Below, piece after piece: positions 10,944-21,311 of a stretch of DNA of 64,000 bases. Location: the NCBI GenBank assembly GCA_964017235.1, contig OZ024938.1, positions 56,721,816 to 56,785,815 of the forward strand. The letters are read 5' to 3'. Source of the DNA: Sabellastarte sp. h YS-2021. Lineage: Eukaryota; Annelida; Polychaeta; Sabellida; Sabellidae. The position numbers were made by a program, and so were the translations under genes. A model generated the notes under the pieces. It was not told the origin of the DNA. It made no database searches and saw only the letters and a list, made by a program, of their open reading frames with translations. Position 1 is the stretch's first letter; every line of letters begins with the position of its first letter.

Positions 10944-11141
10944 CTGCTCAGCCAGTGAAGTTCATCACCTGCGTTTTATGACAATATTAAAGAGTGTTTA
11001 CTGTCCAGGTATGGCATATATGTATACTTTGCCGTTTAAAAAGATATTCCATTTATTTAAATGTAAATATTGCCTGTCCTTGAGCGTTTTTATGGCAGGT
11101 GACGAACTTCACTGGGGTGACGAAATTCACTGGCCGACCAG
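10944..11141. mobile_element. TA-flanked MITE, CCAGTGAAG type, abutting the previous one
   Basis: Starts CTGCTCAGCCAGTGAAG immediately after the TA that ends the preceding MITE and ends CACTGGCCGACCAG before TA at 11142-11143. It is in the opposite orientation to the 4024-4240 copy: internal blocks GCGTTTTATGACAATATT, TATTCCATTTATTTAAATG and CCTTGAGCGTTTTTA appear here in reverse complement. One left arm repeat block is missing. Confidence 0.85.
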
Positions 11142-11351
11142 TAGCAAATCAGGAAATGTCATTCATTTTTTGTCAAACATGTTTCCATATTGACTGATTG
11201 AAGAAAATGAAACAAAATATTTGTGGGAACAGTTATGTGTACACATTTGTATGCTATTTGTGTTTCATGCAAATCTCCAGTTCTATGTGGGATCGTGCCA
11301 CGGCTTTACACGCAAGTAAAGTAGAGCCAAGGTAACCACGTCTACCTCGAT

Positions 11352-11810
11352 GGAGTCAGAAACATGCAATATTTTATTCTGTGCTTTCTCATTTTGCCAT
11401 TACAACGGGTGGCATCAGAAACATATGCAATATCTTATTCTGTGCATTGTCATTTTGCAATTACAATGGGTGGAACCAGAAATATCCCCTATCTTATTCT
11501 GTGCATTGTCATTTTGCCATTACAACATGTGGAATCAGAAATAGCCAATATCTTATTCTGTGTGTTGCCATTTTGCCATTACAATGGGTGGGATCATAAA
11601 TATCCAATATCTTATTCTGTGCGTTGTCATTTTGCCATTACAACGGGTGGAATCAGAAACATGCAATATCTTATTCTGTGCGTTTTCATTTTGCCATTAC
11701 AACGAGTGGAATCAGAAATATCTTACTCTGTGCGTTGCCCTTTTGCTGTTACAATGGATGGAATCACAAATATCAAATATCTTTTTCTGTGCATTGTCAT
11801 TTTGTCATCC
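11352..11810. repeat. 59-bp minisatellite, about eight copies
   Basis: TTATTCTGTGC starts or its variants fall near 11374, 11434, 11493, 11552, 11611, 11670, 11722 and 11781. Each unit continues with TTGTCATTTTGCCATTACAA, YGGGTGGAATCAGAAA and a short variable link. One unit is ~7 bp shorter. Since 59 is not a multiple of three, one stop-free unit reads open in all three forward frames, which produces three overlapping, meaningless ORFs. The last unit joins the DIRS pseudogene directly. Confidence 0.92.
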
Positions 11811-11815
11811 CAAAG

Positions 11816-13600
11816 ACCACAGTATCCAACTCTACAGACTCCTCAAACAAAGGTTGGGGCACTCAATTAGATCAAAGTTCTACGAAGGGTCTGTGGTCAG
11901 ACCAGAAAAAAAGGCTACACATAAACATTCTAGAGTTGAAGGCGGTCTCCCTGGCCCTTCAAAGCTTCAAAGACCAGTGCCAGAACCAAACAGTGCTAGT
12001 TGCAACGGACAACTCAACAGTGGTAGCCTACATAAACAAGGAGGAACTCACTCAGCAGAGATGTGCGCTCTCCTGTGGAAGATCATGACATGGTGTCATC
12101 GCTATCACATAACATTAAAAGCCAGACACATTCCAGGGTGTCTGAATGTGACGGCCGACCTCCTGTCCAGGTTGAACCAAGTGCAGTCAAGAGAATGGTC
12201 ACTGCATCCGCAGGTGTTAAAACAGATCTGCCAAAAGTGGTTCACTCCTCATGTAGATCTATTTGCCACTCATCTGAACCACAAACTTCCACTGTACGTA
12301 TCTCCAGTCCCAGACCCAAGTGCTTGGGACATAAATGCTCTGAACTTAAACTGGTCGGGTCTCACTGCCTATGCTTCTCCTCCGACGGCTCTCCTTCACA
12401 GGGTGATCCAAAAAATCAGGCATTGCCTCGTCATCATAATAGCCCCAGGCTGGCCAGGGATGCCCTGGTTTTGGGACCTAGTACAGCTCTCAACAGAGAT
12501 CCCACTGCAACTTCCAGTGTCAGAAACTCTTCCCAAACAGTCCCACAATTATGTGTTGCACAGCAATCCACAGCATCTCAACCTCCACGCCTGGTGTCTA
12601 GGAGTGGACAGCTCCAAGAACAAGGCTTCTCTGGACGTGGCAGAGAGAATTGCTGCCCGTCAGAGGTCATCACCAAGGACCATCTACAAGTCAAAGTGGG
12701 CACTATTTGAGAAATGGTGCAGAGAAAATTCGGTGGATTTCTCCACTCCATCTGTGAAATATATCTCAGACTTTTTCATGTACCTGTACCAAGATCTAAA
12801 CAGGCGCCCCTCCACCATTGATGTTTACAGGACAGCCATTGTTGACACTTTGGGCCCAGCGGGCCACCAAATTACACAAAGTTTAGACCTTCACAGGTAA
12901 CTCTCCAGTTTTCACAGGGATCATCCAAAAAGTTCCAGGAATCTTCCAAAATGGAACCTCTCTGTTGTTCTCAATGAGCTCACAAAAGCGCCCTTTGAGC
13001 CTATGAAAGACACAGACCTCAAACATCTTACTCTCAAAACTGTTTTCTTGCTAGCTCTGGCCTCCGGCAAGCGCCGCAGGGAAATCCATGCCTAGGTTGC
13101 AAACAAAGTATCTAATCTAGGCCAATGTGAAAAGGTTGCCTTGTTCCCGTCTTCAGATTTCATAGCCAAAAACCAACTAGCAAGAGAAGGTTCTCAAAGT
13201 GTGTGACTATTCCTGCTTTGTCTACCATTGTAGATAGACAATTCAAAGAAGACAGGACCGTGTGTCTGGTGCGGGCCTTGTACTATTTGGATCGAACCAA
13301 AGACCTGAGAATGTCTCGATCCCTCCTTTTCATCTCCTTCAAGAAAGGACACACCTCGGACATCAGACCCGCTACTCTTTCTTCTTGGTTGAAACAAACC
13401 ATTCTACTTTGTTATAAACAAGCAGACCAACAAGCCTTGGACTTGGTTGAAGTTAAAGCACATGACATTAAGGCCTTCGTGGCCTCTGAGGCCTTTTACG
13501 GTGGGGTATCGGTGGACCAAATCATCCAAGCGTGTCACTGGAAAGCTAACACTTTTTTACCTAAAAGACCTTACTTGGTCAGACAACAAACAACAGTATG
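11816..13600 (+). pseudogene. DIRS-type retrotransposon RNase H / tyrosine recombinase, decayed
   Basis: In the intact family this region encodes the RNase H that removes RNA from the cDNA hybrid and the tyrosine recombinase (YR) that integrates the circular DNA. RNase H motifs are visible: TDSSNKGWG near 11834, ILELKAVSLAL near 11930, ATDNSTVVAYINK near 12004 and ARHIPG with VTADLLSRL near 12123-12170. The family linker follows (HVDLFATHLNHKLPL; IAPGWPGMPWFWDL), then the SAM-like YR N-domain (PSTIDVYRTAI near 12812) and YR box I (LASGKRRREIHA ending at 13092). The C-terminal part lies at 13203-13600. Breaks: a frameshift near 12045, in-frame stops at 12898 and 13093, another frame change before 13203 and one near the end that splits the FYLKDL block holding the catalytic tyrosine. 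The usual HxxR box reads HDIK. No reverse transcriptase part is present. It cannot be active. Confidence 0.9.
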
Positions 13601-13676
13601 TACCTGGGACCAGTAGTAGCGGCACAACAAGTCCTAGTCCCTTCCCCTCAGCATACTCATCTTCGGGAAGAAAACA

Positions 13677-13722
13677 GGGGGGGGGGGGGGGGGGGGGGGG
13701 GGAGGGGGGGGGGGGAGGGGGG
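13677..13722 (+). other. Long G-tract
   Basis: 26 G, A, 12 G, A, 6 G. It could form G-quadruplexes and is a likely polymerase-slippage or assembly trouble spot. It lies just 3' of the DIRS recombinase remnant; another DIRS element here also has a G-run 3' of its recombinase (33364-33373). The glycine-rich ORFs across it are artefacts. Confidence 0.9.
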
Positions 13723-13909
13723 CACACCCGCGGCAGCCAAGTCTTCAGGAGTCTATTCCAGGGTCCAGGTATTGGTTTCCTCTCCAGATGTTTATGGTAA
13801 GGTCTCTTTATATTTTTAACTGTATAATGTATTTAGTGTTTGCCAGTGTACCAAAATGTCATATTTAGGGTGGCAAAATTGATGAGATTCAAGCCTAGGG
13901 CTGTATTAT
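13723..13909. other. Spacer between DIRS remnant and nested repeat complex
   Basis: Unrecognised sequence with no credible coding or repeat structure. Confidence 0.4.
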
Positions 13910-14094
13910 TATATCCCCAGACGAAAGTCGGGGATATATTGGATTCAGGTCCGTCGCGCCGCCGCCGCCGTAGAAATTTCCTTGTGGATGCGATAACTCA
14001 AAAACGGATTAATATTTTTTTTTCAAACTTGGTACACATGTTAAGGATGCCCAAAGGAAGATCCCTATTTTAAGGTGACCTTAAACTCCCAATA

Positions 14095-15780
14095 ATAAAG
14101 AACTTATGGCCACCTTAAGGTCAGAAATTGCACTTTTGGCCACTTAGAGCCCTCTAGGTCACAAACTATGAGGCTTATCTGCCTCAAATTTTACCTGAGA
14201 ACACATTAATATATTCTTAGTACATGTGCCGAAAATCAAGACTTTAAGTTGAGGAGAAAATTGTCTTTGAGGCCCATAAAGACCCCACTTAGGACTTTTT
14301 TCCTATATTTTTAACTTATTTTGCCCTATAATTTGGACGTGGTAATTCTGATGAGTCTCAAACTGCACTAGATGTAACTCTTATATGTAATCCTTGTCTG
14401 TGAAAAATTTAAAGGCTGTAGGTTTACCTGTTAGGCCGACTTAAGATCTCAAAATTGCCCACAGAGACCCAATTTATGGACTTTTTGCCATCTTCAAGCA
14501 CTGTAGCTTTCAAACTATGTCTCTCATCTAAGTGAAATATAATCTGAGAATATATCAATATGTTTTTCTTGTATGTACTCCAAAATTTAGGCCTTTAATA
14601 GACATTTAACCCATGTATGAGGACCATAAACACCCACCCGAGTGACCCTTTTAAGACATTTTTCACATATTTTGCTCTGTAACTTGGAAATGGTAAGTCT
14701 GAGAAGTTTCAAACTGTATTAGATATATATTCTATGTGTAATGTTAGTATGTAACAGATTTTAAGTCTGAAGCTTTAATTTGAAGGTCAAATTGAGGTCT
14801 CTGACGGGCTCCCAAAGACCCAATATATGGACTTTTTGCCACCTTTAAGCCCTGTGACTGTTAAACTATGTTATTGATGGAGCTGAAATCCCATCTGGGA
14901 ATGCATTATTATGTCCTTTTTACATGTGCCGAAAATCAAGGCTTTAAGTAGACATTTAACCTGTGTTTGAGGACCATAAATCCCCACCCGAGTGACCGTT
15001 TTTAGACATTTTTCACATATTTTGCCCTGTAACTTGGAAATGGTAAGTCTGAGAAGTTTCAAACTGTATTAGATACATATTCTATGTGTAATCTTAGTAT
15101 GTGACAAATTTTAAGTCTGAAGATTTAATTTGAAGGCCACATTGAGGTCTCTAAAAGGCCCCATAGAGACCCAATATTTGGACTTTTTGCCAGTTTTAAG
15201 GCCCATGACTGTTAAACTATGTGACTGATAGAGCTGAAATCTCATCTGGGAATACATTATTATGTTCTTTTTACATGTGCCAAAAATTAAGGCTTCAAGT
15301 AGACGTTTAAACTGTGTATGAGGACCATTAACACCCACCCGAGTAACCGTTTTAAGACATTTTTCACATATTTTGCTCTGTAACTTGGAAATGGTGAGTC
15401 TGAGAAGTTTCAAACTTTATTATTAGATACATATTCTATGTGTAGTCTTAGTATGTAGCAGATTTTAAGTCTGATGCTTTAATTTGAAGGCCACATCGAG
15501 ATCTCTAAAAGGCCCACAGAGACCCAATATTTGGACTTTTTGCCACCTTTAAGCCCTGTGACTGTTAAACTATGTGATTGATTGAGCTGAAATCCCATCT
15601 GGGAATGCATTATTATGTCCTTTTCACATGTGCCAAAAATCAAGGCTTTTAGTAGACATTTAACCTGTGTATGAGGGCCATAGACACTTGCCCAAGTGAC
15701 CTTTTTTGACATTTTTTTCTGTATTTTGCCCTGTTATTTGGAAATGCTTAGTGTGACAAATCTTAAACTGTATTATATAT
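14095..15780. repeat. ~352-bp tandem array, about 4.8 copies
   Basis: The marker CTTTTTGCCA recurs near 14481, 14832, 15183 and 15536, giving a 351-353-bp period. Units share AGCTGAAATCYCATCTGGGA, CATTATTATGTYCTTTTTAC, AACTTGGAAATGGTRAGTCT and GAGACCCAATAT. The first unit is more diverged than the later three, which are close to one another. The array is cut off by the insertion at 15787. Confidence 0.9.
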
Positions 15781-15873
15781 AATTTTTACCCCACAGCCCT
15801 TAATGGCTGTTGGGGTATTGTTTTCACCCATGGTGTCAGGATGGTCGGGCGGGCGGGCGGCGGGAAATAGTTT

Positions 15874-16845
15874 GTCCGGGCTGTATCTCAGAAACCGTAA
15901 GGTGTAGGAAGTTGATACTTGGTAGGGACATTGGTTAGGGGGTGTAGCTGTGCAACGTCATGGTCTGACCTTGATTTGACCTTTGACCTTGCCGTAGTGA
16001 CCTTGAGTTTGAAAATCTTGTCCGGGCTATATCTCGGAAACTGTAAGGTGTAGGAAGTTGATACTTGGTAGGGACATTGGTTAGGGGGTGTAGTCGTGCA
16101 ACGTCATAGTCTGACCTTGATTTGACTTTTGACCTTGCCGTAGTGACCTTGACCTATAAAATCTTGTCCGGGCTATATCTCGGAAACCGTAAGGTGTAGG
16201 AAGTTGATACTTGGTAGGGATATTGGTTAGGGGGTGTAGGTGTGCAACGTCATGGTCTGACCTTGATTTGACCTTTGACCTTGCCGTAGTGACCTTGACC
16301 TATAAAATGTCCGGGCTATATCTCGGAAACTGTAAGGCTTGGGAAGTTGATATTTGGTAGAGACATTGGTTAGGGGGTGTAGGTGTGCAACGTCATGGTG
16401 TGACCTTGATTTGACCTTTGACCTTGCCGTAGTGACCTTGACCTATAAAATGTTGTCCGGGCTATATCTCAGAAACCGTAAGGTGTAGGAAGTTGATACG
16501 TGGTACGGATATTGGTTAGGGGGTGTAGGTGTGCAACGTCATGGTCTGACCTTGATTTGACCTTTAACCTTGCTGTAGTGACCTTGACCTATAAAATCTT
16601 GTCCGGGCTTTATCTCGGAGACTGTTAGGTGCAGGAAGTTGATATTTGGTAGAGACATTGGCTAGGGGGTGTAGGTGTGCAGCATCATGGTGTGACCTTG
16701 ATTTGACCTTTGGCCTTGCCATAGTGACCTTGACCTATAAAATCGTCAGGGCTGTATCTCGGAAACCGTAAGGTGTAGGAAGTTGATACTTGGTAGGGAC
16801 ATTGGTTATTGGCTATAGGTGTGTATTATCATGGTGTGACCTTAA
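15874..16845. repeat. 146-bp tandem array carrying DR1-type half-site pairs
   Basis: GTCCGGGCT-type starts fall at 15874, 16020, 16166, 16309, 16455, 16601 and 16745. Each unit contains TATCTCGGAAACCGTAAGG, AAGTTGATACTTGGTAGGG, ATTGGTTAGGGGGTGTAGG and a cluster of AGGTCA half-sites on the minus strand. TGACCTTTGACCT (a perfect direct repeat with 1-bp spacing) is intact at 15977-15989, 16269-16281 and 16412-16424 and mutated in other units. TGACCTTGACCT (adjacent half-sites) also occurs in most units. Diverged relatives lie at 26630-26830 and 34560-34866. Confidence 0.92.
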
Positions 16846-17199
16846 TTAAGCGTCCCGCAAGGGACGCTTGTTTGTGTATGGGAGAGCTTCAGGCTCCGCC
16901 GGCTCCGCATTTTGTTTTCCTTATAACTCTGTAACCGTTAGGCGGATTCTTTTCAAATTTGGCAGGTTTAGGCAGTAACCTTGGGGAATTTTTTTGAATA
17001 TGCTGCAGTGACATTTCAACCAATCAGAGAGGTCACATGACCAAAAATGTCTTTTTTCGATGGGGAAGCTTGTCCGGATGATAACTTGAAAGGAATTTTA
17101 TCAATTCACCTGAAACTTGGCAAATACATTCATTCTATTAAAATCTGGAAATCATTAGATTTTGGCATTGATTGGTCAAGAAATGGCCGAGTAATTAAT

Positions 17200-17838
17200 G
17201 ATTAATTAATCATTATGAATTTTCCAAATAAGGAAAACACAAAAATGCTTATATCTCGAAAACCGTGCTAGATAGAGCAATTTCGACGAAATTTTTGACC
17301 CGCAGGGTATCTCTGCGGAGTAGTTTTCCCAATTTTCAAAAAAATTTTGTCTCACCCAAAATGGCGGCCATTTTGAATTTTCGAAATTTTCGCAAAAATT
17401 GCAAAACACAAAAATGCTTATATCTCAAAAACCGTGCTAGATAGAGCAATTTCGACAAAATTTTTGACCCGCAGGTATCTCTGCAGAGTAGCCATGCCAA
17501 TTTTCAAACAAAAAATTTCTCGCAAAAAATGGCGGCCATTTTGAATTTTCCAATTTTTCGCAAAATTGCAAAACACAAAAATGCTTATATCTCGAAAACC
17601 GTGCTAGATAGAGCGATTTCGACGAAATTTTTGACCCACAGGGTATCTCTGCAGAGTAGCCATGCCAATTTTCAAAAAAATTTTGTCTTGCCAAAAATGG
17701 CGGCCATTTTGAATTTTCGAATTTTTGCGCAAAAATTGCAAAACACAGAAATGCTAATATTTCGAAAACCGTGCTACATAGAGCGATTTCGACGAAATTT
17801 TTTATCTTCAGGGTATCTCTGCAGAGCAGCTATCTGAA
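17200..17838. repeat. ~167-bp tandem repeat, left block
   Basis: GGCCATTTTGAATTTTC recurs near 17367, 17534 and 17702. Each unit has AAAACACAAAAATGCTTATA, TCTCGAAAACCGTGCTAGAT and GGTATCTCTGCAGAGTAG. More copies of the same unit appear at 19680-19935, on the other side of the 133-bp array. Confidence 0.9.
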
Positions 17839-17839
17839 A

Positions 17840-19580
17840 GAGCTTTCACTTGGTGAAGTTTCAGACCCATAGCTAATTGCTCACCTACTCAAAAAGAGTA
17901 AATGCGAATTACCTCTAAAAGTATTGCAGATGGCCAATTTTTCTCAAATAACTCATTCACCTACTTTTGGAAGAGCTTTCACATGGTGAAGTTTCAGACC
18001 CATAGCCAATTACTCACCTACTCAAAATGAGTAAATGCGAATTATCTCTAAAAGTATTGCAGATAGCCAATTTTTCTCAAATAACTCATTCACCTACTTT
18101 TGGGAGAGCTTTCACATGGTGAAGTTTCAGACCCATAGCTAATTATTTACCTACTCAAAATGAGTAAATGCTAATTATCTGTAAAAGTATTGCGGATACC
18201 CAATTTTTATCAAATAACTCATTCATCTACTTGTGGGAGAGCTTTCACATGGTGAAGTTTCAGACCCCATAGCTAATTACTCACCTACTCAAAATGAGTA
18301 AATGCGAATTATCTCTAAAAGTATTGCAGATAGCCAATTTTTCTCAAATAAATCATTCACCTACTTTTGGGAGAGCTTTCACTTGGTGAAGTTTCAGACC
18401 CATAGCTAATTACTCACCTACTCAAAATGAGTAAATGCGAATTATCTCTAAAAGTATTGCAGATAGCCAATTTTTCTCAAATAACTCATTCACCTACTTT
18501 TGGGAGAGCTTTCACTCCGTGAAGTTTCAGACCCATAGCTAATTACTCACCTACTCAAAATGAGTAAATGCGAATTATCTCTAAAAGTATTGCAGATAGC
18601 CAATTTTTGTCAAATTAATCATTCACCTACTTTTGGGAGAGCTTTCACTTGGTGAAGTTTCAGACCCATAGCTAATTACTCGTCTACTCAAAATGAGTAA
18701 ATGAGAATTATCTCTAAAAGTATTGCAGATAGCCAATTTTTCTCAAATAACTCATTCACCTACTTTTGGGAGAGCTTTCACTTGGTGAAGTTTCAGACCC
18801 ATAGCTAATTACTCACCTACTCAAAATAAGTAAATGCGAATTATCTCTAAAAGTATTGCAGATAGCCAATTTTTCTCAAATAACTCATTCACCTACTTTT
18901 GGCAGAGCTTTCACTTGGTGAAGTTTCAGACCCATAGCTAATTATTCACCTACTCAAAATGAGTAAATGTGAATTATCTCTAAAAGTATTGCAGATAGCC
19001 AATTTTTCTCAAATAACTCATTCACCTACTTTTGGGAGAGCTTTCACTCTGTGAAGTTTCAGACCCATAGCTATTTATTCACCTACTCAAAATGAGTAAA
19101 TGCTAATTATCTGTAAAAGTATTGCGGATACCCAATTTTTATCAAATACTCATTCATCTACTTGTGGGAGAGCTTTCACATGGTGAAGTTTCAGACCCAT
19201 AGCTAATTACTCACCTACTCAAAATGAGTAAATGCGAATTATCTCTAAAAGTATTGCAGATAGCCAATTTTTCTCAAATAACTCATTCACCTACTTTTGG
19301 GAGAGCTTTCACTTGGTGAAGTTTCAGACCCATAGATAATTATTCACCTACTCAAAATGAGTAAATGTGAATTATCTCTTAATAGTATTGCAGATAGCCA
19401 ATTTTTCTCAAATAACTCATTCACCTACTTTTGGGAGAGCTTTCACTTGGTGAAGTTTCAGACCCATAGATAATTATTCACCTACTCAAAATGAGTAAAT
19501 GTGAATTATCTCTTAATAGTATTGCAGATAGCCAATTTTTCTCAAATAACTCATTCACCTACTTTTGGAAGACCTTTCAC
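17840..19580. repeat. 133-bp tandem array, about 13 copies
   Basis: GAGCTTTCAC lies at 17840, 17973, 18106, 18239, 18373, 18506, 18639, 18772, 18905, 19038, 19170, 19303 and 19436, with a degenerate last start near 19570. Units read through GTGAAGTTTCAGACCCATAG, CACCTACTCAAAATGAGTAA, TCTCTAAAAGTATTGCAGAT and TAACTCATTCACCTAC. Units at 18106-18238 and 19038-19169 share the same variants (TGCTAATTATCTGTAAAAG, TGCGGATACCC), hinting at a multi-unit duplication. Confidence 0.95.
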
Positions 19581-19679
19581 ACACGAAAATGAAAAATTGT
19601 GAATGTCTCGGAAAAGCTATTTCTTCTGCTTTAATGCTCGGCGGGAGATACACACCACGGCAGTGGTGTTGACAAAAAT

Positions 19680-19935
19680 TTTTGTCTCCCCAAAATGGTG
19701 GCCATTTTGAATTTTCAAAGTTTTTGCAAAACACAAAAATGCTTATATCTTGAAAACCGTGCTATATGGAGCGAACTCAACAAAATTTTGGACCTGCTGG
19801 GTATCTCTGCAGAGTAGCCATGCCAATTTTCAAAATATTTTTGTCTCGCCAAATATAGCGGACATTTTTAATTTTTTTATTTTTTGCAAAACACAAAAAT
19901 GCTTATATCTTGAAAACCGTGCTAGATAGAGCAGA
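19680..19935. repeat. ~167-bp repeat, right block
   Basis: One and a half more units of the 17200-17838 family, recognisable by TGGCCATTTTGAATTTTC, AAAAATGCTTATATCTTGAA and GGTATCTCTGCAGAGTAGCC. The 133-bp array therefore sits inside, and probably amplified within, a 167-bp array. Confidence 0.85.
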
Positions 19936-20075
19936 CTGCGCTGACTTTGGTTGCCACAACAGTATAAGGCTAGAAACGAAGCATTTTCTTAATACTTTAG
20001 CACTCATCTTTATATCCTTTTCGGGACGCTTGTTTTTGCATACATTATCTTTTTTTTTTGCGAGCGATCCTCTAG

Positions 20076-20112
20076 TTTGACCTTTTACCTTGCCGTAGTG
20101 ACCTTGACCTTT
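20076..20112. repeat. Resumed tail of the interrupted 146-bp unit
   Basis: TTGACCTTTTACCTTGCC followed by GTAGTGACCTTGACC continues the unit broken at 16845. Confidence 0.88.
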
Positions 20113-20629
20113 AAAATCTTGTTGCACCTTTGGGTCTGTCTTTTGATACAGATTAAGCAAAAGTCATATTAGAATTTATTAAGAATTTTACTTTCATAAC
20201 TTCCCATTGTAAGAGATAGAATTTCATCAAGTGAGCCGCAGATTTTACTCCAACACCACACATAAGCATTCATTAAATGTATTACCACTTCTGTATGCAT
20301 GGTAATATTCAAACCATCTAAACCATAATTCGGAAATGCAGATGTATATAAAGAGTGTTGAATTTTAGTTTACTGATTAATGCTGTCATCTTGTCATTGA
20401 ATTTAATACTTCATCTTTATACGCATTATCTTTCTTTTAAACATTATTTCTCCATTTAAACATTGTTTGGACCTTTATATAACTGACAGTGCTCTGAAAG
20501 TATCCTGAAGTTTGTACTGGTACAGTACTTCTATATCTCATGGTGTTGAAAATATTTCCCAAGGCTGTGGGGTACGGGTATCTCTGATGCTATTTTTTTG
20601 TTTGTTGTGTATGCCCCCCAAAAAGTTTC

Positions 20630-20755
20630 AGTTCTGTAGTTTAATTGCTAAGGTCTCTTTAACAATTGTAAAATGCCCACAGAGACCCAATTTATGGATA
20701 TTATGCCACTTTAAAGCCCTGTAACTGTCAAACTATGTGGCTCATAGAGCTGAAA
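20630..20755. repeat. Resumed partial 352-bp unit
   Basis: GCCCACAGAGACCCAATTTA, a GCCACTTTAAAGCCCTGTAA block, TCAAACTATG and AGAGCTGAAAT match, in order, the array that stopped at 15780, most closely its first unit near 14450-14530. Confidence 0.8.
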
Positions 20756-20760
20756 TCTTT

Positions 20761-21311
20761 GAATTTTTCAAAGAAAGTGCCTGTCTATTTAAATTTTGAA
20801 TATTAATAATGTTATGGCTATCTTAGGCTTTTAAGAACTTATTTTTGTGTGTTATCTCTCTGCTTGCTGAGTTTTTAACTTTTTAATATGAAACTGGTTA
20901 AACATATTCAAGTAGGCAAAATGGACACTGTTATTTTGTGGTGAGCTTTAAGGCCCAAATATTAATGAAATTATAGCCTTATGTAGTAAAAATAGGGGAT
21001 TTTTAACCCTCAACTAGCCCAGTTTTATTCAACTTGCCTTAATACAGTTACGAACAGTTACGAACTCATTTCAATTGATAATCACATACTTAAAATTCTC
21101 AATTCTGAATTATTATTATAAATCTGTTCTTGTCGTTTGATAATTTATATTTAATTCTGGAGGTATATAATCTTCCTGTTGGACATTCCTTATTTATATA
21201 TTTGATTTTATTTTAGTGATAAGATTAACTGAGCTTTTTGTATTTGATTACCCCTTTTATATTATAAGTGTTTGTTTACCATTTGTGCTGCAGCACTCCA
21301 TCTCTTTGTAG
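20761..21311. other. AT-rich intergenic DNA, nothing recognised
   Basis: No paired termini, tandem repeat or plausible coding sequence. Confidence 0.4.

Larger units (their letters stand above)
10491..11346. mobile_element. Inverted-repeat element hosting two smaller MITEs
   Basis: The ends pair over about 55-75 bp: GGTAGACGTGGCTACC…GGCTCTACGTTACTTGC…GAACTGGAGATTTGCA on the left, and the corresponding complement at 11272-11346 with a ~20-bp extra stretch. TCGAT directly abuts both ends (10486-10490 and 11347-11351), a candidate 5-bp TSD. Nearly everything inside is two later MITE insertions. No ORF of note; superfamily uncertain. Confidence 0.75.
16846..20075. mobile_element. Inner Helentron/Helitron-like element, 3.2 kb
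   Basis: It interrupts one unit of the 146-bp array exactly: left flank GTGTGACCTTAA, right flank TTTGACCTTTTACC, which join to a normal unit without duplication. It starts TTAAGCGTCCC; 16848-16869 is a perfect 9-bp-arm hairpin (AAGCGTCCC, loop GCAA, GGGACGCTT). It ends …CTCTAG followed by target T. Insertion between A and T without TSD and a CTAG (CTRR) 3' end are Helitron hallmarks. The GGGACGCTTG arm recurs at 20023-20032, giving the subterminal inverted repeat typical of Helentrons. A strong 3' hairpin before CTAG is not obvious and the start is TT, not TC. No Rep/helicase is encoded. Most of its length is two tandem arrays. Confidence 0.75.
15787..20630. mobile_element. Middle-level nested element with 146-bp array
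   Basis: It starts with a hairpin at 15787-15817 (arms TACCCCA-CAGCC / GGCTG-TTGGGGTA, loop CTTAAT), then a GC-rich GGTCGGGCGGGCGGGCGG stretch and a 146-bp tandem array (15874-16845). The seventh unit breaks off at 16845 and resumes at 20076, with 16846-20075 inserted between. After 20112 it leaves the array into ~500 bp of unrecognised AT-rich sequence, presumably its 3' part. Nothing coding is visible. The right end is placed only by where the outer 352-bp unit resumes. Confidence 0.6.
13910..20760. mobile_element. Outer tandem-array element, interrupted by nested elements
   Basis: It begins with a hairpin (13910-13938; arms TATATCCCC/GGGGATATA, inner GAC/GTC, loop GAAA), then a GC-rich CCGCCGCCGCCG stretch and a ~352-bp tandem array (14095-15780). 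The array stops where a second hairpin starts (15787). A recognisable part of the same unit reappears at about 20630-20755 (ACAGAGACCCAATTTATGGA, AAAGCCCTGTAACTGT, ATAGAGCTGAAAT). So about 4.85 kb (15787 to ~20630) was inserted into this element. Hairpin plus satellite-like core is the architecture of Helentron-associated non-autonomous elements described from bivalves, but no diagnostic 3' end was found. The right boundary is approximate. Confidence 0.6.

Noticed and set aside
11364-11870. Long overlapping ORFs in three frames
   Set aside because: Explained by a stop-free 59-bp tandem unit; no protein family resemblance.
13447-13819. Glycine-rich ORFs
   Set aside because: Translation of the G-tract and shadow frames of the decayed recombinase.
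17840-19580. CRISPR or regulatory array
   Set aside because: Whole 133-bp units are repeated with no unique spacers; it is a minisatellite-like core of a transposon.
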